This document shows, in pieces, positions 17,175-26,212 of a DNA stretch of 64,000 nucleotides. A model generated the notes under the pieces. It worked only from the letters and a program-made list of their open reading frames with translations. It searched no databases and was not told the DNA's origin. Made by a program: the position numbers and the translations under genes. Position 1 is the first letter of the stretch. The number at the start of each line of letters is the position of its first letter. Source of the stretch: Sulfurimonas sp. SAG-AH-194-I05 (lineage in GTDB: Bacteria > Campylobacterota > Campylobacteria > Campylobacterales > Sulfurimonadaceae); contig NZ_JAEMVA010000005.1 of assembly GCF_029215955.1 (NCBI RefSeq), forward strand, positions 1 through 64,000. The letters are read 5' to 3'.

Positions 17175-17561
17175 CTAGTCCTTAACCACAAGCTTTATAT
17201 TTAAACTTGTAAAATCTTCGATAAAGTCTTCACCAGTCTCTTCGGCAATATCATTCTCTTCATCAAAAATCCAGTTAATCAGTATATTTTTACCATTATT
17301 ATGAGAAGCTTCAAGTATATCAAATAAGTCAAAGTATGCTTTTAGACTACTAGAATTTAAATATTCTAAGTCTAAATTAACAGTTATCTTACGATCATTA
17401 TCAATAACTGTCATATATTCTTTTATCCATTCTACTATAGGTTTATAGTATTCAAATGTATTTTCAGGATACGATTTTCCAGTAATATTTAACGCACCAT
17501 TTACAACATCAAAGTCAATCTCTGGTGTATACTTTGTAGCTTCTATTTTTAAATTTTCCAT
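17175..17561 (-). CDS. siaC: SiaC-family regulatory phosphoprotein (DUF1987), copy 1
   Basis: 128 residues with TPEIDFDVVNG, GKSYPENTFEYY, YLNSSSLKAYFDLFD and NWIFDEENDIAEETGEDF. Same family and likely role as the gene at 15567; the hydroxyl cluster NSSS is at 69-72, where SiaC of Pseudomonas has its phosphothreonine. It sits directly after the SiaB-type kinase (12 nt) and 5 nt before the HD-GYP gene, the position SiaC holds next to the cyclase in siaABCD. No membrane segment; cytoplasmic. Confidence 0.92.
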   Translation of the reverse strand: MENLKIEATKYTPEIDFDVVNGALNITGKSYPENTFEYYKPIVEWIKEYMTVIDNDRKITVNLDLEYLNSSSLKAYFDLFDILEASHNNGKNILINWIFDEENDIAEETGEDFIEDFTSLNIKLVVKD

Positions 17562-17573
17562 AGTTACCTTCTT

Positions 17574-18113
17574 TTACGCATATGTTAGTATATGAAAATA
17601 GAGTTTACCATCTATTTCTTCAAAATTATATTCTAGTTTTTCAGATGAGCGCTTTGCCATTTCTATAAAACCAACTCCTGCACCACGGTCATGCTTGTCT
17701 TCTGCTGAACGAAGTTTTTCTCTTAAAAATTTTCTTAATTGGTCTTTTTCTAAGGCATTTATTTCATCTATTTTTTTAATAACTTTAGCCTTATCTTCTA
17801 AAACTATTTCATTAGAGCTTAGTACATAAAATTTATCTTTGTCTCTATCAATACCAATTACCATTACACCAGGACTAACATACTTATTTGCATTCGAAGT
17901 ATCTCTTCCCTTAGAATAACTCATTATATTTTGAAGTTGTTCTATAGCAATAAGAAAAATATTACGTGTTATTTTTCCATCTTCTCCACGTTCTTCTAAC
18001 TGTTTTTTAGCAGTTTCAACCATAAATGAAGTTAATGCTTGTGAAATCATTCCAGAAAAAGAAAAAACTATACCTTCTTCTTCCATCACTGTTCTAATTT
18101 TTGAAATATTCAT
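17574..18113 (-). CDS. siaB: SiaB-family protein kinase (DUF6272, GHKL-like)
   Basis: 179 residues. An N-box-like helix (IFLIAIEQLQNIMSYS) and a glycine-rich G1-like motif (HDRGAGVGFIEMAKRS) are consistent with the histidine-kinase-like ATPase fold of SiaB, which phosphorylates SiaC on Ser/Thr. The start overlaps the receiver gene stop by one base. The set PP2C-receiver-kinase-SiaC in this order supports the call. Which SiaC copy it acts on cannot be told. Confidence 0.88.
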   Translation of the reverse strand: MNISKIRTVMEEEGIVFSFSGMISQALTSFMVETAKKQLEERGEDGKITRNIFLIAIEQLQNIMSYSKGRDTSNANKYVSPGVMVIGIDRDKDKFYVLSSNEIVLEDKAKVIKKIDEINALEKDQLRKFLREKLRSAEDKHDRGAGVGFIEMAKRSSEKLEYNFEEIDGKLYFHILTYA

Positions 18114-18499
18114 TATATGTTTTCTCCTTTAGATAACCTATGTTGTATTTGTAATAATAGCATTTCTAATTTATTACTATTCATCGGTTTTTTCAAATAA
18201 TTTGTATACTTATCACTTTTTACACTTTGTTTAATCTGCTCATTAGCAATTGAACTAATAATAATTACAGGTATTATATCATTAATTAATCGAATCTCTT
18301 TAAGTAACGTCATTCCATCCATATTTGGCATTTCTATGTCAGTCATAATTACAGAAAATGACCCTGTATTAAATGCTTCTAAAGCTTCTAGTCCATCTAC
18401 TGCTTCAACTATTTGACATTCTATATCAAAGGTACTTATCGTTTCTTTTACTCTACTTCTTGCAAATTTCGAATCATCTACTACGAGTATATGCATCAT
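18113..18499 (-). CDS. CheY-like single-domain response regulator
   Basis: 128 residues, receiver domain only. Acidic pair D8-D9 (VVDDSKFAR), phospho-acceptor D54 (IMTDIEMPN), switch serine in PVIIISSIA and lysine in YLKKPMN. No output domain, so it would act by binding a partner, possibly the SiaB kinase or the PP2C receptor encoded on either side. No histidine kinase is encoded in the operon, so the phosphodonor is unknown. It overlaps siaB by one base. Confidence 0.92.
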   Translation of the reverse strand: MMHILVVDDSKFARSRVKETISTFDIECQIVEAVDGLEALEAFNTGSFSVIMTDIEMPNMDGMTLLKEIRLINDIIPVIIISSIANEQIKQSVKSDKYTNYLKKPMNSNKLEMLLLQIQHRLSKGENI

Positions 18500-18514
18500 T
18501 GAATTCCTTAAATT

Positions 18515-21500
18515 TTATATCTTGATACCAATCACAGTCACATCATCATTCACTTCTTCATCACCTTTATAGTCTTCAAAAGTATATAAAAATTCTTCTT
18601 GTTGGTCAGCCAATTTTTCATTATGAACTTTAGAGAGTAACTTCTTAAATCTTTTCTTACCAAAAGGAAGACTTTTCTCACCACCATTTTGATCCCAAAA
18701 ACCATCACTCGATATATACACCGTAGTTTCAGTATACAGGTCAATCACATGCTCAGTAAATTCATAATTTATATCACTATCTTTATAGCCTACTGAGTGT
18801 CTATCCCCTTTTATAATATGGAGTTCATCATTTTGATAATAAAAAATTTCATTTCTTGCACTTGCACATTTTAAAATATTTTCTTTTTTATTATAATAGA
18901 CAATTTGTCCATCAAAACCTGCGTTTGAAATGGAGGTAGAATCTTCTTGTTTTAAAAGCTGTTTCATGTTTTTGTTAAAAATACTTAGTATTTTTGCAGG
19001 GCTTACAATTTCATCTGGGTTATGATTTATTTTTGCAGTTATTTGTCTCTCTATAGCTTTTACAAGCATCGTAACAAAAGCACCTGGAACACCATGACCC
19101 GTACAGTCGATGACCATAAGTAAACATTCATCATTATGTCTTAACTCTTCAAAAAGATAAATATCTCCACCAACTAAATCTTTAGGATGCCAAATCGCAA
19201 AATAATCTTTAAAATACTTTCTAAATAACGTATTGTTAGGAATAAGTGCTCCTTGAATAAGTGAGGCATATTCTATAGATTCACGTGTATGTTTATGAAT
19301 AGCAGCAATCTCTTTTTCTCTTTCTTTTTGTTCTGTAATATCTGCAACCATTCCTATATAAGAATCAATTCCTTGGTACGTAATAGGAATCACTGATAAA
19401 AGTGCCGTAAATTCTTCACCGCTTGCTGTTATAAATTCTTCTTCAGAATTTTCAATATAGCCATCTCTTTGTATTGCTTCAACAATATGCTCATGTTGCC
19501 CTTTGACTGTATAAATAGAGTCAATATCTTTACCTATTATTTCATCAAGGGTCATTTTGTATTGTTTTTCTGCGTATTTATTTGCATAGGTAATAATTCT
19601 TTCTTTTTTACTAGTAATAAGAACTGGGAGTAAAATATTTGCTAATATTTGTTCTGTTTCACGTTTTGCAACTTCCATATCTGTAATGTTTGTAAATACT
19701 GCGGACATTAGTCCCTCATCACCGGGAAGCTTTGTCCCTGACACTGAAAATATAAAGTCAATACTTCCCATACTTATCATTACTTTATGACTAGTATCAA
19801 AAGTACGAGACACAACATATTCTATCCATGTTTCTCTTCCCATTTTTGTTTGAAGATAGCCTTCAGGAGCATTAGTATTAAATGTTTCACAAACGCATTT
19901 TGCTTCATAGGCTTCCATAAAATCTTCTACGGAGTCTACTGCAAAAAAGTCAAAAAATGTTTCATTTGCACTCATTATCTGTTCATCATTTGTTGTAATA
20001 ATAATTTGCTCTTGTGAATCCAGCAAGGTTTGTGTAAATTCCTGTTGTTTTTTTGTTGCTTTTGTTTGTTCTTCTAGTTTTTCTTGCATCATGAAAAACT
20101 CTCTATTCATTTCACCAATTTCATCTTTATAAAAAGATTTTTTTTCAATAATTTTTTCATTATTTTGAAACTGAAGAATAACCTTTGTCAAGTAACCGAT
20201 AGGTTCAAGTAATTTTTTAGAAAATAAAATATAAATAAATATATTTCCCAAAATAAAAAATAAACCCATAAGTAAAATATAAATAAATTGATTTGTAATT
20301 TTTTTATTTAGTACGTCTACTTCAGTATTTGTTCTCTCATAAAGCATGGCTGTCACTTCATCTATAAGGAGCATTACATTATGTTTTTCTTGAAAATATC
20401 GAGGCGAAAGTAATACATCAAGTGCTTGAGAATTTTGTGCATCGCTAATAAGGACAAATGCTTCGAGTTCTATTTGTATTAAAATACTTTCTATTTCTTG
20501 AGCTTGTTTAAGTTTAAACAATTCTTCTTGAGCAAAATTATTTTTTTCTATCACTTTTTCTAATGATATCTTTTTTCCCTTTGCATGTCTCCTATCACGA
20601 TTTTCTTTATGTAAATCCCAGTATAATGAAGTAAAGTTTTTGGGACGTGCTTTTTTCCCATACTTTATCTTTGAAGCTTCGAGATATTGTTTTTCATATT
20701 TTTTGTCATTACTAATAGCATACATACGAATGAAATTTGTTAAATCACTCGAACTTTGAACAAATCTATTTAAAACATCAATCATTGATTTTTGTTCTTT
20801 TTGTGATTTAACTAAAGCATGTTCGGTCCTATCTAATACCACAACTTCATAGAGAATAAAGAAAATAACAAATAATTCAAAAGCAATAATAATTTTTATG
20901 AATTTTTTTAGTTTAATATCAAGTACATCACTTTTTAAATATACATTGTAAAGAACATAGGCAAAAAATAAAAATAAAAGAAATACGATAGCAAGTTCTT
21001 CTAAAGACATGAGACCAATAAAACTAATTTCTTTTTCTTTTATAGTATTATCTATCTTCTTTCTCTTCATCTTCTTGAAATATTTTGCGTGAATTGTATT
21101 TCTTTCTTCTTTTGTAATTGACTTGAGTGTTTTTTGTATAATAGAATGAAGAATAGGTTTCTTTTTAACTACCAAAAAATGTAAATCTTTTGATTGAAAT
21201 ACAGAGTCAGGAATACCCCGAATTCCTCTTATAAATTCATCATTAATCTTTGTTTCTAATACAAGTCGTGCATCATACATTGCATCTACTTGTTTTGATA
21301 AAACCAGCGCTATCGATTCATCTAAAGAAGCTGTTTCAACTATCTCGATTTGGGGAAATTTTTGCTTAATTTCAACAATAGTAGCATGCCCTTTCGTCAA
21401 AGCGATCTTTTTATTTTTAAGAGATTTGAATCCAGTAATAGAGTTGTCATTTTCCCTTATATAGATATAGTTATTTATTTTAAAATAACTATCACTAAAA

Positions 21501-22138
21501 AGTGCATACTCTGTTCTCTGTTTTACATAGTATGCATCAGGAATAACATCTATCTCTTGGTTCTGTAGTTTTTCAAGTATTGTATCCCAAGTATCACCTA
21601 TCATTACAAGTGTGAGACCACTTTTTTTAGCAATAAGACGCATATAATCTCCACTTATTCCCTCTAAATTACCATGAGAATCTAAGTGTATAATATGTTT
21701 CCATTCTTCCACTCCAACTTTTACTGGATACGCAGCAATCCAATCGTATTCTTCTTGCGTGAAATTTATAGAAGATAGAGGTTTAAAGTAAAGCTTAATC
21801 GTACCTACTTGTTCTTTGTTAAAAAAAATATTTTTTATTTTATATAAATTTGCACATTGCTTTTGAGGAATTTCTTCATTAAATACTAACTTATTTTCTT
21901 TAGTGAAACTCTTAAAAATAATTTCATTATCAATACTTTCTCTTATTTCAATCGCTTGTATCATTTTATTTTGCTGCATAATTGGAGCAAGAAGTGTAGG
22001 TAGGGATTCTTCATTTACATCATACAGAGCCTGTGCAGACAAATTAGCAATATCATTCAAAATTCTTTCAAGATTCTTTTGACTCGCTTCTAAAGAAAGA
22101 CTAAGAAAAAAAGTAAATAGAAGAAGGAATAGTTTCAT
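18515..22138 (-). CDS. SiaA-like receptor: solute-binding domain, PAS domains, SpoIIE PP2C phosphatase
   Basis: 1207 residues. Order: signal peptide (1-18); a periplasmic lead; a SBP_bac_3-type ligand domain (about 130-355, YPVKVGVEEWKHIIH ... EGISGDYMRLIAKKSGL); two membrane helices (about 375-432); a helical second extracellular part; a helix at about 648-670; a HAMP-like linker; two PAS domains (about 740-965); and a SpoIIE PP2C domain (about 985-1207) with GGDIY, DCTGHGVPGAFVTML, SDGFWDQNG and NDDVTVIGIKI, all metal-binding acids present. SiaA normally has only a small sensor, so this would link an amino-acid-like ligand to SiaC dephosphorylation. It abuts the preceding binding-protein gene with no gap. 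Confidence 0.93.
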   Translation of the reverse strand: MKLFLLLFTFFLSLSLEASQKNLERILNDIANLSAQALYDVNEESLPTLLAPIMQQNKMIQAIEIRESIDNEIIFKSFTKENKLVFNEEIPQKQCANLYKIKNIFFNKEQVGTIKLYFKPLSSINFTQEEYDWIAAYPVKVGVEEWKHIIHLDSHGNLEGISGDYMRLIAKKSGLTLVMIGDTWDTILEKLQNQEIDVIPDAYYVKQRTEYALFSDSYFKINNYIYIRENDNSITGFKSLKNKKIALTKGHATIVEIKQKFPQIEIVETASLDESIALVLSKQVDAMYDARLVLETKINDEFIRGIRGIPDSVFQSKDLHFLVVKKKPILHSIIQKTLKSITKEERNTIHAKYFKKMKRKKIDNTIKEKEISFIGLMSLEELAIVFLLFLFFAYVLYNVYLKSDVLDIKLKKFIKIIIAFELFVIFFILYEVVVLDRTEHALVKSQKEQKSMIDVLNRFVQSSSDLTNFIRMYAISNDKKYEKQYLEASKIKYGKKARPKNFTSLYWDLHKENRDRRHAKGKKISLEKVIEKNNFAQEELFKLKQAQEIESILIQIELEAFVLISDAQNSQALDVLLSPRYFQEKHNVMLLIDEVTAMLYERTNTEVDVLNKKITNQFIYILLMGLFFILGNIFIYILFSKKLLEPIGYLTKVILQFQNNEKIIEKKSFYKDEIGEMNREFFMMQEKLEEQTKATKKQQEFTQTLLDSQEQIIITTNDEQIMSANETFFDFFAVDSVEDFMEAYEAKCVCETFNTNAPEGYLQTKMGRETWIEYVVSRTFDTSHKVMISMGSIDFIFSVSGTKLPGDEGLMSAVFTNITDMEVAKRETEQILANILLPVLITSKKERIITYANKYAEKQYKMTLDEIIGKDIDSIYTVKGQHEHIVEAIQRDGYIENSEEEFITASGEEFTALLSVIPITYQGIDSYIGMVADITEQKEREKEIAAIHKHTRESIEYASLIQGALIPNNTLFRKYFKDYFAIWHPKDLVGGDIYLFEELRHNDECLLMVIDCTGHGVPGAFVTMLVKAIERQITAKINHNPDEIVSPAKILSIFNKNMKQLLKQEDSTSISNAGFDGQIVYYNKKENILKCASARNEIFYYQNDELHIIKGDRHSVGYKDSDINYEFTEHVIDLYTETTVYISSDGFWDQNGGEKSLPFGKKRFKKLLSKVHNEKLADQQEEFLYTFEDYKGDEEVNDDVTVIGIKI

Positions 22139-22864
22139 TTAGTATCTTTTTTTTATTTTTTCAATTGTACCATTTTTGAGAAGTTTATCAAAAGCTTGTT
22201 GCCATCGTTTAATAATTGCATTATCCGTTTTTTTATTAAATGCTATATAAAAATCTCCTTCAAAGATTTTAAAGCTGTCTATTGGTACTGCTTTTCCTGC
22301 ATCCCCTTGCTTTTTAAGATTATATAAAGCAGCACTTCTTAGAGTAGGAACAAGATCAACTCTTCCTCGTATAAGTTTTTTCATCACAATATCATCACCG
22401 CCACTTGCTGATACATCTAAATTTGTAAAACCTTCTTTGAGTAGCATTTTATGATTTGCAACATTTTTTGGTACACCAATCTTAGCCACTTTTTTTGCAT
22501 CTTCAAGTGAATGTATATCTAATTGAGAGCCTTTTCTTTTAAAAAAAACCATTTCTAGTTTTTCAATGGGACCTACCCATTTATAATTATTTTCCCGTTC
22601 TGGCGTTCTAAGCATTGAGAACACTGCATGATTTTTCTTTTTTTTAGTAAACTTTAAAGCTCTCGACCAAGGGTATACTACTATTTTATATTTTGTTCCT
22701 AGCTCATTTTGAATAGCTTCAACAATCTCTACTGTAACTCCCACTAATTCATTTTTTTCATTTTTAAATTGGTAAGGAGGAAATATTTCTGTCATAAGCT
22801 TTATATTTTCACTAGCATGTACGTTAGCAAGTAAAAACAGAAGCGTTAAAAGTATTTGTTTCAT
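22139..22864 (-). CDS. Periplasmic solute-binding protein, SBP_bac_3 type
   Basis: 241 residues. A signal peptide (MKQILLTLLFLLANVHA) precedes a type 3 extracellular binding fold: IFPPYQFKNEKNELVGVTVEI, YPWSRALKFTKKKKN, VGPIEKLEM and a C-terminal AFNKKTDNAIIKRWQQAF. The family binds amino acids or similar small molecules. No ABC permease or ATPase genes are nearby; instead the next gene is a receptor with a related domain, so this protein may serve sensing more than uptake. Confidence 0.88.
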   Translation of the reverse strand: MKQILLTLLFLLANVHASENIKLMTEIFPPYQFKNEKNELVGVTVEIVEAIQNELGTKYKIVVYPWSRALKFTKKKKNHAVFSMLRTPERENNYKWVGPIEKLEMVFFKRKGSQLDIHSLEDAKKVAKIGVPKNVANHKMLLKEGFTNLDVSASGGDDIVMKKLIRGRVDLVPTLRSAALYNLKKQGDAGKAVPIDSFKIFEGDFYIAFNKKTDNAIIKRWQQAFDKLLKNGTIEKIKKRY

Positions 22865-22873
22865 TTATATATC

Positions 22874-24109
22874 CTAAAATTTATATGAAAATTTTAATTT
22901 CAACAAGTTATTATCAACCATAATTTTATCTCCATCACTATCCCAATTTTCATACAGTAATGCCCATGTAGCATTTTTTATAAATCTACAAGGAAAAGAT
23001 ACATAAACATCAAGTAAATTCATATCGCTCATCCATGCATCACCATCTGCATCATAAATATTATACCCTATGTATGTATTTATATCATTTCCAAAATCAT
23101 ACTTAAAAGTTAGTTTTGTTGCATCTACTTTTGTGATGTAGTTACCACCAATACCATTAAGAGCACCATAAATTCCAGAACCCATTAAAATCCCATAGGT
23201 ATATTCTGTATACATTCCCCATGAAGTATGAATACCCACTGTTTGGTCTGCATAGTTTATACGTTCTTGTGCTAGTTGAAGCGTTAAACTCTTGTTTATA
23301 AAACTCGCTCTCACTCCACCGTAGTTATAGTCTATCTTTTTACCCGTGTCCACTTCATATGCAGACTTAGACTTAATCGTCCAGTAATGTCCTTGAAGTT
23401 GTAAAGATGTATCTTTAGAAAAACTTTTTTTATAAGACACATCATAGTAAAACATATCTACAAGTTTAAAAGCATCATAGTACCATACTTGAAGAGCAAT
23501 ATCTGCTAGAGAATCATTTTCAATTGCATATACAGCCATACCTTCATCATAACTTGTACCTAATGTCTTACTCATAGATACAAAATCTTTTTTAGCCGCA
23601 CCATTATCAAAACCGCTGCTTCTATGAATATACAAGGCTTTGAGTGTTGTATCTGTAATTATTTTTGTAGAAAAACTTGCTGCTTCAAAAGTATCTATAA
23701 CTACACGAGCATCATCACTATACACAAGAGGTGTTTGGAGTGTTTGACGACCAATCTTAAACATATTTATTCCGTCATTGTATTCTAGATTTATTTGACC
23801 TAAAATAGAATAATTACTTGTTTCATCAACAAGATCAGTGTTACTTAACTCCGTTCCTGAACCAGTGAGTGCATTTGTCGTATAAAAACGCGTACTAAAA
23901 GTAATGTTATTCACTGCCTTTGTTGTAATTCCTAAATTACCACCAACAGCAGTAGCACCAGCTTCACCAAAAATAATAGAATTTTTTGCATCTCTTGAAT
24001 AATAAACAGAACGGATTTCACCATCAACTGTAGCTTCTTCAAATGCCTCTTGAATCGTACCAGCTTGTAAAACCATAATACTCAATAAGCCTAAAAAAAT
24101 TGTCTTCAA
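22874..24109 (-). CDS. Outer-membrane porin-like beta-barrel
   Basis: 411 residues, with a signal peptide (about 1-16, LLSIMVLQAG), many alternating amphipathic strands (YSILGQINLEYNDGINMFKIG, LQLQGHYWTIKS) and a C-terminal phenylalanine (KFSYKF) typical of barrels inserted by BAM. It resembles the OprD-like or major outer-membrane porins of Campylobacterota. The start is TTG at 24109, chosen because AAGGGAA lies just upstream and no ATG fits. First gene of the signalling operon, so solute entry, binding and sensing would be co-expressed. Confidence 0.85.
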   Translation of the reverse strand: MKTIFLGLLSIMVLQAGTIQEAFEEATVDGEIRSVYYSRDAKNSIIFGEAGATAVGGNLGITTKAVNNITFSTRFYTTNALTGSGTELSNTDLVDETSNYSILGQINLEYNDGINMFKIGRQTLQTPLVYSDDARVVIDTFEAASFSTKIITDTTLKALYIHRSSGFDNGAAKKDFVSMSKTLGTSYDEGMAVYAIENDSLADIALQVWYYDAFKLVDMFYYDVSYKKSFSKDTSLQLQGHYWTIKSKSAYEVDTGKKIDYNYGGVRASFINKSLTLQLAQERINYADQTVGIHTSWGMYTEYTYGILMGSGIYGALNGIGGNYITKVDATKLTFKYDFGNDINTYIGYNIYDADGDAWMSDMNLLDVYVSFPCRFIKNATWALLYENWDSDGDKIMVDNNLLKLKFSYKF

Positions 24110-24131
24110 ATAATTCCCTTAATTTATATTT

Positions 24132-24137
24132 ATTATA
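24132..24137 (-). promoter_or_regulatory. TATAAT -10 box of the porin/Sia operon
   Basis: A perfect TATAAT on the minus strand, about 23 bp upstream of the TTG start. The place of a -35 element is taken by the TTAAG repeat. Campylobacterota promoters often lack a -35 and rely on periodic AT tracts, which would suit this arrangement. Confidence 0.7.
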
Positions 24138-24146
24138 AGAATAGCA

Positions 24147-24177
24147 TAAGTTAAGTTAAGTTAAGTTAAGTTAAGTT
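24147..24177. repeat. Pentanucleotide repeat (TTAAG)n in promoter
   Basis: About six copies of TTAAG: five perfect (24151-24175) plus partial units at each edge. The array begins 9 bp upstream of the TATAAT box of the porin operon and lies in an 87-bp intergenic gap. Changes in copy number would shift upstream promoter contacts in 5-bp steps, a known route to phase-variable expression. Confidence 0.92.
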
Positions 24178-24196
24178 TACAGTCTTATTCTTAATT

Positions 24197-26176
24197 CTAG
24201 CGCATTAAATCAGGCTTTCCAAAATAATAACCTTGGGAGTATTCAACACCTAGTTTTTTCAATATTTTAAAGATATTTTCATTTTCTATATATTCAGCTA
24301 CCATCTCGATTTTTTGCTCCTTCGCAAAGGCAACGATGCTCTTAACAACAGACAAAGAATATGTATCTGTTTCTATATTTTTTATAAGACTTCCATCTAT
24401 TTTTAAAATATCTGGTTGGTACTTTAAAAGTCTTTCAAAATTTGAATATCCAGCTCCAAAGTCATCAATAGCAATGCGAACACCATACGACTTAGACCTA
24501 GTAATAAACGTAATGATTGTATCAAAGTCATGCACATCTTCATCTTCTAAAAGTTCAAATACTATTCTATGTGTTTCATCTTTATGTAATTCTAAAAGTT
24601 CGTATATTTTTTCTCTTGTCGTTAACTTTTCAATATCAAGTGCTGAAATATTAATAGTAATACTTTTATCTGTTTGGCTTAATGCTTTAAAAGAATTTTC
24701 AAGTACGATAGCAGTGATTTGCGCATAATACTTCCCTTTTTTTGCTATATCTAAAAAGAAAAAAGGAGAAATAATTTGCTTATTAGTATCTACAAGTCTT
24801 ACAAGCGATTCATATTTAAGAATTTCTTGGGTTTCATTGCACACAATCGGTTGAAAATACGAAATAATATTTCCTGTATCAATTGCTTTTTTTACCATTT
24901 TTAAGATTACTAAATTATTTTCAGATTTATTTTGTTCTTCTTGGGCTAAATTGTTAGCATAAAGAAAGTCTTGTTTACTCAACTCCAAGGACTTCATACC
25001 ATGCTTTACATTTTCTAAACAGTCTTTTCCATCTGCCATACTAATAATAATTGTTATATCATAATCTATGTCACCTATATCTATCTTTATAGTATTCATG
25101 TCTCTTTGGTACGATTTAAGATCATCTGTTAAATCTTCAATACAAATCAAAGAGTCTTCAGCACTAAAGTTTTGAATAAAAACATATTCCCCGTTACCAA
25201 GTGACAAAAACTTATCAAAATTTAAACTACGAGGCATATGTTCATAAAGACTCTCAGCGATAGTGTCATCTATACTTTTAGATAACTTATAGCCATAAAA
25301 ACTTTCTATATCAGTAAAACCATCAACTTTAATGAGAAGCATAAGGGGGTTACTAGCAGATTCTATATAATCGCGTAGCTGTTGTAAGGGACTCATGATT
25401 TCTGTAACATCTCGTTTAATAGAAATATATTCAACAATAGTATTATCTTTATCAAAAATAGGTGTGATAATCATATCAACATAGTATGTTTTAGAATCTT
25501 TAGAAATATTTTTAATAACCCCTTGCCAAGATTCTTTTAATACTTTAATTTTATACCATAAATCTGTATACATTGAAGCATCATTATCAGGGTGTCTTAC
25601 TACGTTATGGTTTTTACCAATGAGTTCACTACGCGTGTATCCTGACAACTTGCAAAAAGCGTCATTAGCATAGGTTAAAATACCCTCAAGATTTGTCTTT
25701 GAAACAGCATTATTTGTATCTATGAGTGTTTGGTATTGTTCTAAAAAAATAAGATTATTATTGAATTCTCTTTGGTGTTTCAATTGAATAAGAATTTTTT
25801 GCAGTGATTTTATAAGTTCATTAATACGTAATGGTTTAAGCATATACCCATTAATATTTAATTCGATTGCTTTTGTAAAATAATGCGATTCGTTATGTGC
25901 TGAACTTAAAAGAATAGGAATATCTCTATCGAATTCTCTAATTTTTTCAGACATTTCTAAACCATTTAACGTAGGCATATTAATATCTGAAATGATAATA
26001 TCTATATCTTGAGAATAAAATTTCTCCAAGCCATCTTCACCATCAAAAGCAATAATGAGAGTGCCAAACATATCTTTGAATATTTCAATAGTGCTCTTTC
26101 TCACAGATTCGTTATCTTCTACATAAAGAAGTGTCATAGTTTTTGTAAACATAAGAATTTCTGTTAAATCTTTCAT
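24197..26176 (-). CDS. REC-PAS-(degenerate GGDEF)-EAL c-di-GMP phosphodiesterase
   Basis: 659 residues. Receiver at about 14-130 (YVEDNESVRK, DIIISDINMPT); PAS at about 150-265 (GILTYANDAFCKLSGYTRSEL); a GGDEF-like domain at about 275-400 whose signature is GNGEY, so it is not a cyclase; EAL at about 425-655 with YESLVRL, ITINISALD, FELLEDE, IDDFGAGYSNF, LKIDGSLIK and VAEYIE. The catalytic acids of EAL enzymes seem present, so it probably degrades c-di-GMP. It lies 87 bp upstream of the Sia-like operon on the same strand. Confidence 0.93.
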   Translation of the reverse strand: MKDLTEILMFTKTMTLLYVEDNESVRKSTIEIFKDMFGTLIIAFDGEDGLEKFYSQDIDIIISDINMPTLNGLEMSEKIREFDRDIPILLSSAHNESHYFTKAIELNINGYMLKPLRINELIKSLQKILIQLKHQREFNNNLIFLEQYQTLIDTNNAVSKTNLEGILTYANDAFCKLSGYTRSELIGKNHNVVRHPDNDASMYTDLWYKIKVLKESWQGVIKNISKDSKTYYVDMIITPIFDKDNTIVEYISIKRDVTEIMSPLQQLRDYIESASNPLMLLIKVDGFTDIESFYGYKLSKSIDDTIAESLYEHMPRSLNFDKFLSLGNGEYVFIQNFSAEDSLICIEDLTDDLKSYQRDMNTIKIDIGDIDYDITIIISMADGKDCLENVKHGMKSLELSKQDFLYANNLAQEEQNKSENNLVILKMVKKAIDTGNIISYFQPIVCNETQEILKYESLVRLVDTNKQIISPFFFLDIAKKGKYYAQITAIVLENSFKALSQTDKSITINISALDIEKLTTREKIYELLELHKDETHRIVFELLEDEDVHDFDTIITFITRSKSYGVRIAIDDFGAGYSNFERLLKYQPDILKIDGSLIKNIETDTYSLSVVKSIVAFAKEQKIEMVAEYIENENIFKILKKLGVEYSQGYYFGKPDLMR

Positions 26177-26212
26177 GAAATAATTATATCTTATTTAAAC
26201 TTAAGTCTAATA

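Noticed and set aside
24147-24177. CRISPR repeat
   Set aside because: The unit is 5 bp without spacers; it is a simple tandem repeat. No CRISPR array was seen in the window.
24336-24728. 130-codon plus-strand frame antisense to the EAL gene
   Set aside because: It is the mirror of a conserved EAL domain, serine- and leucine-rich, with no ribosome site.
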